Source: Anaerolineae bacterium (GTDB lineage: Bacteria; Chloroflexota; Anaerolineae; Promineifilales; Promineifilaceae). Taken from it: a stretch of DNA of 64,000 bases. The stretch lies in contig JAUIAP010000025.1 in the NCBI GenBank assembly GCA_030425205.1, positions 33,719-97,718 on the forward strand, written 5' to 3'. A program made the translations under genes and the position numbers. The notes under the pieces are model-generated. The model searched no databases. It was given only the letters and a program-made list of their open reading frames with translations, and was not told the DNA's origin. Below are positions 59,606 through 64,000 of the stretch, one piece after another (position 1 is the first letter of the stretch; every line of letters begins with the position of its first letter).

Positions 59606-60720
59606 ACGGTTAGTTGACGGTACAGTGCTGCCATCTTTCTGCCAGAGTGTGTCCATGAAAATTTCCTCGCTTGTGCGAGACCCCGTTCACGCATTTTACC
59701 AGCTTGCGCAGGGTCATAAAGGACGCTTGCGATACGTTCGGTCAACGCGGATACGGCTTGCGGTTCAAAAAGAAGTCCTGCATTGCCGACGACCTCTGGT
59801 AATGATGAGGTGTTGGCGGCAATGACGGGTGTACCACACGCCATTGCATCGGCCGCAGGAATGCCGAACCCCTCGTAGATCGAGGGGAAAACGAATAATT
59901 CGGCCGAATTATACCAAAGGGGCAACTCTATATCGGGTACAAACCCCGTGAATCGCACCTGATTTCTTAAGTTTAACTGCTCAACGAGCGCAAAAATCTC
60001 ATCAAAAAGCCACCCTTTGCCCCCGACCAGAATTAAATCGACGTCAGGATTATTCAACTCGGCAAATGCACGCAGCAGCACGGGGATATTTTTGCGCGGC
60101 TGTAACGTGCCAACGTGCAGGATGAATGGGCGTGTCAGCTCTTTTTCCTGCTTAAAACGGTCGATTTCAGCTTGGGGCAGGGGCTGGTAGTCATCACTGA
60201 CGCCCGGCGTGATGACGGCGACTTTTTCGGCCGAAATCCCATACACCTGCATAATATCACGCTTGCCGTCTTCCGAAATAGCGAGGGTGAGATCGGCCGA
60301 TTGCACCGATCTGCGCGTCTGAGATTGTAAATACCAGCGTTTGAATTTCGTATAACGCTCTGGAAAGTGGATAAAGCTCAGGTCGTAAACTGTCACCATC
60401 TTGGGCATCGGGGCGACAAATGGGGTGACGAACGCCATGCTATGGAGCAGATCGACCCGTGCCTTTTTCGCCAGTGAAAACCATGCGGCCTGCTCCCATG
60501 CGATGCGCACCAGCGGATTTTCTGTTGGCAGGCGGCTCATCTCGACTTGCAAAGTGGGTTGCAAAAATTCGTTTGCGCCTTGCTGGGTGAAGACTTTGTA
60601 GGTGAGATCGGCCGATTCAGGCAGATGGTTGAGCAGTTGTGAAATATAGGTGTGGATGCCTGCCTGACGATAGCCAGCTTGCCCTGATAAAAGATGTGCA
60701 TTGATCCCAATCTTCCGCAT
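59602..60720 (-). CDS. Glycosyltransferase family 4 (mannosyltransferase-like)
   Basis: The 372-residue GT-B enzyme has IGINAHLLSGQAGYRQAGIHTYI at the N-terminus (shown in part), a donor domain with FILHVGTLQPRKNIPVLLRA, and the EX7E motif FVFPSIYEGFGIPAADAMACGTPVIA in parts, which gives Glu pair EGFGIPAAD. It resembles mannosyl- or glucosyltransferases of polysaccharide synthesis. It is coupled to the WbaP-type gene by an ATGA overlap and is downstream of another GT4 gene, across 54 bases. Confidence 0.92.
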   Translation of the reverse strand: MRKIGINAHLLSGQAGYRQAGIHTYISQLLNHLPESADLTYKVFTQQGANEFLQPTLQVEMSRLPTENPLVRIAWEQAAWFSLAKKARVDLLHSMAFVTPFVAPMPKMVTVYDLSFIHFPERYTKFKRWYLQSQTRRSVQSADLTLAISEDGKRDIMQVYGISAEKVAVITPGVSDDYQPLPQAEIDRFKQEKELTRPFILHVGTLQPRKNIPVLLRAFAELNNPDVDLILVGGKGWLFDEIFALVEQLNLRNQVRFTGFVPDIELPLWYNSAELFVFPSIYEGFGIPAADAMACGTPVIAANTSSLPEVVGNAGLLFEPQAVSALTERIASVLYDPAQAGKMRERGLAQARKFSWTHSGRKMAALYRQLTV

Positions 60721-60774
60721 AGCGTCAAAGATTATAACGATCTGTCTGCGATTGTGTGGGGCGTGATTAAGATG

Positions 60775-62019
60775 TTAATGTGGCACAATGGTGCGATAGA
60801 GTGACATGATCTGCGCGACATGCTGAGTCAACGTTTGCGGCGCACGCACATTGGCGCGCAATTCTGCAATTAGAGATGGTTCTTCGTGTAGTCGAAGGAG
60901 TGTTTTGCGCAATGCTTGCGAATCACCAACGGAAAACAGCAGCCCATCGACCTCATGCCGCACCTTTTCTCGCAAAACACCTAGATCAGACGCAATGACT
61001 GGCACGCCAGCCGCGAACGCTTCATCCAATACAAGCGACGAAGTCTCGTACCAGAGTGATGGCAGCACCACAACATCGGTATTATGGAGCAGTGAGCCTA
61101 TCTCTTCATTCGGTACTTTTCCGACAAAATTGATATTGGCGTGTGCTGCAAGGGATAGCAGATCCCGTGCATAGTTCGGGAAGCTAGAAAGCCCACCAAC
61201 AATCGTCAACTCAAACATATCGGGCAATCCGTTAAACGCCTCTACCAGCACATGAACGCCTTTCTGCCGTGCAATGCTGCCTAAATACAAAACGCGCAAC
61301 GTTGCAACTGTTGACGGCTCCCTGACTTTACGATTGGCTGGCAACTGCGGATAACGAATACCATGCGGAATGACGACATAATTTTCGCCGCCCAGCCCAT
61401 TCGCAGCATAAATATCGCGCACAAATTGGGTTGGTGCGATGACGGCTGCGGCATTGGTGAGGATGGGTTGGAGCTTCCGCGCACGATAGCGCAAGAGTGG
61501 GGCGGCCAGCATCGCTAACGGGGCATTGTCAGGCAACCCCGCCCGTGCCAGCGCACAGCGTCCACAGTTGTGATGACGCGCATCTGGCCCTGCACAAATC
61601 GTTTCGTCAGTATTCGTGATTAGCTGCGCGTTGGCGCAAGGATACCAGTAGTCGTGCAGCGTCACGACATAGGGGATGTTAGCCGCACGAATCTTGTCGA
61701 TGAGCGAAAATGGCAGCCCCATCAGATGTTGAACATGCACGATGTCAACGCCGTCGAGTGGCAGTGCATCGTGCAGCTGCTTCTGGCGAAAACTGTCTAA
61801 GAAAACGCGCGAGCGCGAGCGATCACCAACCCCAACTGGGAGCGCAGACGGCTCGTCTGCACTCAACGCGGACGAGCCGTCCGCGCTCCGGCTGGATGGA
61901 TAAAATACAGTTACATCATGCCCCTGTTCTACCTGTCGTTGCGCCAGATTTTGCGTGTACAGTTCAGTCCCGCCGAGATGCTCAGGCGGATATTGATGGA
62001 CGATGTGGAGGATGTGCAT
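60775..62019 (-). CDS. Glycosyltransferase family 4 with an in-frame palindromic insertion
   Basis: The protein of about 414 residues has a GT-B fold: ILHIVHQYPPEHLGGTELYTQNLAQ in parts (GGTE loop), donor domain with VLYLGSIARQKGVHVLVEAF, and TSSLVLDEAFAAGVPVIASDLGVL as the EX7E-like region. Residues about 44-60 (SRSADGSSALSADEPSAL) are Ser/Ala/Asp repeats encoded by a palindromic DNA element that breaks an otherwise normal N-terminal domain in a surface loop. CxxC-type cysteines (CAGPDARHHNCGRC) lie near residue 150. ATG at 62019 is chosen. It follows the protease gene across a heptamer array. Confidence 0.88.
   Translation of the reverse strand: MHILHIVHQYPPEHLGGTELYTQNLAQRQVEQGHDVTVFYPSSRSADGSSALSADEPSALPVGVGDRSRSRVFLDSFRQKQLHDALPLDGVDIVHVQHLMGLPFSLIDKIRAANIPYVVTLHDYWYPCANAQLITNTDETICAGPDARHHNCGRCALARAGLPDNAPLAMLAAPLLRYRARKLQPILTNAAAVIAPTQFVRDIYAANGLGGENYVVIPHGIRYPQLPANRKVREPSTVATLRVLYLGSIARQKGVHVLVEAFNGLPDMFELTIVGGLSSFPNYARDLLSLAAHANINFVGKVPNEEIGSLLHNTDVVVLPSLWYETSSLVLDEAFAAGVPVIASDLGVLREKVRHEVDGLLFSVGDSQALRKTLLRLHEEPSLIAELRANVRAPQTLTQHVAQIMSLYRTIVPH
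61839..61889. repeat. Palindromic element inserted inside a GT4 coding sequence
   Basis: Two 22-bp arms (61839-61860 and 61868-61889) are inverted copies with 20 of 22 positions matching, separated by seven bases. Each arm has its own GACGGCTCGTC core. The ends GGAGCGC match the element at 38,244. The element keeps the frame, as Rickettsia palindromic elements do. Confidence 0.8.
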
Positions 62020-62029
62020 CAGGACATGA

Positions 62030-62068
62030 GACAGCAAACAGAATGCCTGTTCACTGCCTACTGGTCAC
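62030..62068. repeat. Heptamer array over the protease stop codon
   Basis: On the minus strand, units AGCAGTG, ACCAGTA and GGCAGTG include the stop codon of the protease, with a returning arm around ATTCTGT and TTGCTGT. It lies between the protease and GT4 genes. Confidence 0.7.
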
Positions 62069-64000
62069 TGCTTTGCGACATCTCTCTGACGATGGGAAGA
62101 TACAGTTTGAAGCCATCGATATAATATGATTTTGACCCGTCGTTGTAGATCGCTTGCCCATCGACATTGGTTGCGCTGTGGAAGGGGGTCAGTACATTTG
62201 TTTGAATGCGTGAGTGGTCATCGGCCGTGCGAATTTGATAAGTAAGTGTGTTGACCAGTTGGTTGGTCATCGTCCCGCTTGCTGACCAAATCACCTCTTG
62301 ATCTGTGAAGACGACCGATGTGAAATCACCTGTTGATTGGTTTCCTAACGGTGTTCCAAACGGCAATGTGTCTGTGATTATGAAGTTGTAATCATGTTCT
62401 CCGACAAATTGAATGGTATGGGTCAACGTGACGGTAATCAGCTCGCCCGGTAGGACAGATGGCGGATAAAATGACTTTTCAACTGCGATTATCGGGTCGA
62501 TCGGTTCGGCCGAACAGTTTGTGCAAACGAGGGCAAAGTCTTGGTCAATCGCTGTGCCATTGTTCGGGACACCGTCGGATGTGAGATTAGCCGCGACAAC
62601 GGTAATGGACAGCGGGCCAATGCGAGTCGCACTGTTAGGTGGTGTCCCTGTGGGTGGTATTGGGGCAATTAAGACAGCCTCGGTGTTGTTGCGGAAATCG
62701 GCCGATCCCCCCACAATCGAATACCCATCCTCACCAAAATGATTGCCCAAAAAGGTGTCGCCATCATATGACACCTGCAAATTCAAGTCGTTGTTCCATG
62801 CGGGAGATGACCCACCCAATCCGTGACCGGGCGCATCTGTCCAAACGAGCATCACGCGCACGGGTTGGCTCTCATCAACGACGTCAAAGGTGAATGTCGT
62901 GGTTTGGCCTGTCATCGTCAGCAACGTTGTCTGATCGATGTAGTGAATTGGCACAGTCGAACTAAGCATATTGCTCAAGTTGAGTTTGCCCCAACCCTGT
63001 TTACTATCAAACGGATGTCCCAAGGTTACGCCATCTGCGTCATTATTGCCCACCAGACTATCGGCCGAAATGGTCAACGCTGCCTTGCTCAATGCTGGGC
63101 TAGGCACCACGCCAAACCTGTCTTGATATTGTTGGAAGAAAAGCCCCAATGATCCTGCCACTTGCGGCGCAGCCATGCTTGTGCCGCAGCTAAGACCGTG
63201 CGAACTGTTGGGGGTGGTGGAATCGACGCGGCAACCGGGTGCAACCAGGTGTGGAATGGTGCGCCCATCGAGCGCGGGGCCGTGTGCGCTATTAAACGAC
63301 AGATCGTTGAGATTGCTATCCTGTGCGCCACCTGATGTCCGCATCTTGGTCGATCCAACGGTGATGATATTTTTCGCTTCGTCGGGAGAGCCTTGCGACG
63401 ATGTACCCCCATTTCCGTTCATAAAGGCCAAAACATAGGGGAACTCTTGATTGCCGGCGGTGGCTGGGTCCGCATCGCGTGCGCTGATGTCCACTTCGAG
63501 CGTGTCGGCATCATAGCCGCGTGGCGATCCTGCTGGCCCCCAACTGTTGCTTGAAACGAGCGCACCGTTGGCGTGGGATTCTTCAATAAGTTGGGATAGT
63601 CCGCCGGCTTGTGTGAAGAGTGTGCGGTAATCCTGTTCAAAAAGCTGTGCACCCGGCGCAACACCGAGTCCGCGCAGAAAGCCGTTGCTATCCGTGACGC
63701 CAGAACTGCCGTCCGCCGCCATGATTCCCGCCGTGTGGGTCCCGTGACTACTAGACACATTAACGCAGGAATCGCCCGTGCAGGGAGGCAGAAAGCGGTC
63801 GACAAGATCGGGGTGATTTTGGTCAACACCCTCATCGACATTTGCCATCACAATTCCCGTGCCATCAACCCCAACGGCCGTCAACCACGCTCTATAGCCG
63901 GGAATGACCGTTCCATTGACGATATTGCGTGCGTTGGCCTGTCCACTCATCTCACTGCGCGAACCGCCATCTGTCGGAACGGTCTGCAAGGAGTAAACGG
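62058..64000 (-). CDS. Subtilisin-like S8 serine protease, 5' end missing
   Basis: At least 647 residues of a secreted S8 peptidase are present, and the frame runs off the window edge (VYSLQTVP precedes the first visible residues), so the signal peptide and propeptide are missing. The catalytic triad is visible: Asp in VDEGVDQNHPDL, His in SSHGTHTAGIMA, Ser in LSCGTSMAAPQVAG. A beta-sandwich domain follows (VRVMLVWTDAPGHGLGG, DLNLQV) as in KP-43-like proteases, then a C-terminal DUF11-like domain (AVEKSFYPPSVLPGELITVTL in part) and no anchor. It is probably extracellular. The stop is within a heptamer array. Confidence 0.92.
   Translation of the reverse strand, partial: VYSLQTVPTDGGSRSEMSGQANARNIVNGTVIPGYRAWLTAVGVDGTGIVMANVDEGVDQNHPDLVDRFLPPCTGDSCVNVSSSHGTHTAGIMAADGSSGVTDSNGFLRGLGVAPGAQLFEQDYRTLFTQAGGLSQLIEESHANGALVSSNSWGPAGSPRGYDADTLEVDISARDADPATAGNQEFPYVLAFMNGNGGTSSQGSPDEAKNIITVGSTKMRTSGGAQDSNLNDLSFNSAHGPALDGRTIPHLVAPGCRVDSTTPNSSHGLSCGTSMAAPQVAGSLGLFFQQYQDRFGVVPSPALSKAALTISADSLVGNNDADGVTLGHPFDSKQGWGKLNLSNMLSSTVPIHYIDQTTLLTMTGQTTTFTFDVVDESQPVRVMLVWTDAPGHGLGGSSPAWNNDLNLQVSYDGDTFLGNHFGEDGYSIVGGSADFRNNTEAVLIAPIPPTGTPPNSATRIGPLSITVVAANLTSDGVPNNGTAIDQDFALVCTNCSAEPIDPIIAVEKSFYPPSVLPGELITVTLTHTIQFVGEHDYNFIITDTLPFGTPLGNQSTGDFTSVVFTDQEVIWSASGTMTNQLVNTLTYQIRTADDHSRIQTNVLTPFHSATNVDGQAIYNDGSKSYYIDGFKLYLPIVREMSQSSDQ

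Larger units (their letters stand above)
2705..63068. repeat. Dispersed palindromic octamer TCGGCCGA (HIP1-like), about 77 copies
   Basis: Reading the window by eye I count about 77 copies of TCGGCCGA, roughly one per 830 bases. About 1.4 are expected at this base composition. Examples start at 2705, 3956, 4460, 5764, 19971, 23028, 37080, 40029, 54943 and 63061. Variants with one changed outer base (such as TCGGCCGC or GCGGCCGA) are far rarer, so the full octamer is the unit. Most copies are inside genes and in all frames, giving Ser-Ala-Glu/Asp, Phe/Ile-Gly-Arg or Arg-Pro dipeptides. Copies are frequently extended to TTCGGCCGAA or ATCGGCCGAT. They are sparse in 1-3.9 kb, 20-23 kb and 37.1-40 kb. 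The coordinates give the first and last copy. Function unknown; a methylation site or repair/recombination signal is conceivable. Confidence 0.9.

Overview
The window is a gene-dense stretch (estimated by eye at about 53% GC) from a Gram-positive-style or monoderm-like bacterium, most plausibly a member of the Chloroflexota (Anaerolineae, Caldilineae or Ardenticatenia type). This rests on the gene mix: lipobox solute-binding proteins, class I-like HMG-CoA reductase, fasciclin and subtilisin-type secreted proteins, a Pil-Chp-like chemosensory operon without flagellar genes, and secreted proteins with Thr/Pro linkers. No rRNA or taxonomic marker is present, so the assignment is an inference.

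Layout. 0-5 kb (+): a chimeric ABC solute-binding lipoprotein, a LivF-type ATPase and a PaaK-like adenylation protein without a P-loop. 5.2-13.1 kb (-): an exopolysaccharide block (two GT2, one GT4, sulfotransferase, acyltransferase, Wzy-like polymerase, methyltransferase). 13.2-19.6 kb (-): a secreted FAS1 protein with a duplicated unknown domain, clpP, tig with a CIRCE-like operator, yggT-yggS, and a homocysteine S-methyltransferase. 19.8-22.2 kb (+): a MoxR ATPase with a CoxE-type VWA protein. 22.3-22.6 kb (-): tRNA-Arg and two tRNA-Ser. 22.8-29.1 kb (-): ALDH7-type dehydrogenase, 2-oxoacid dehydrogenase E2/E1beta/E1alpha and glutaryl-CoA dehydrogenase, with a divergent GntR/FCD regulator. 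Together these resemble the lower lysine (aminoadipate) degradation route. 30-49.8 kb (-): one 20-kb chemosensory operon, transcribed in this order: TPR-Zn ribbon-REC (PilG-like), PATAN, PilH-like, CheW with an acidic tail, four MCP-domain receptors including an Amt ammonium transporter-MCP fusion (the first three are conventional, followed by the fusion), CheR, CheA-REC, CheB and a double CheW. 50.5-58.1 kb: HMG-CoA reductase, PaaK with a small EthD-like protein, a large GH3-like membrane-anchored protein that looks catalytically dead, and threonine synthase. 58.2-64 kb (-): a WbaP-type glycosyl-phosphotransferase, two GT4 enzymes and the 3' part of a subtilisin-like protease.

Genome-scale texture is the most unusual aspect. 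The palindromic octamer TCGGCCGA occurs about 77 times (manual count), where one or two would be expected by chance. It falls inside genes on all frames, like the HIP1 octamer of cyanobacteria. Many within-operon spacers consist of degenerate 7-bp tandem repeats that fold into hairpins and start at or a few bases after the upstream stop codon, like cyanobacterial STRR repeats. A third, palindromic element family sits in spacers and once inside a glycosyltransferase gene. The best biological novelty candidate is the Amt-MCP receptor embedded in the Pil-Chp-like operon.
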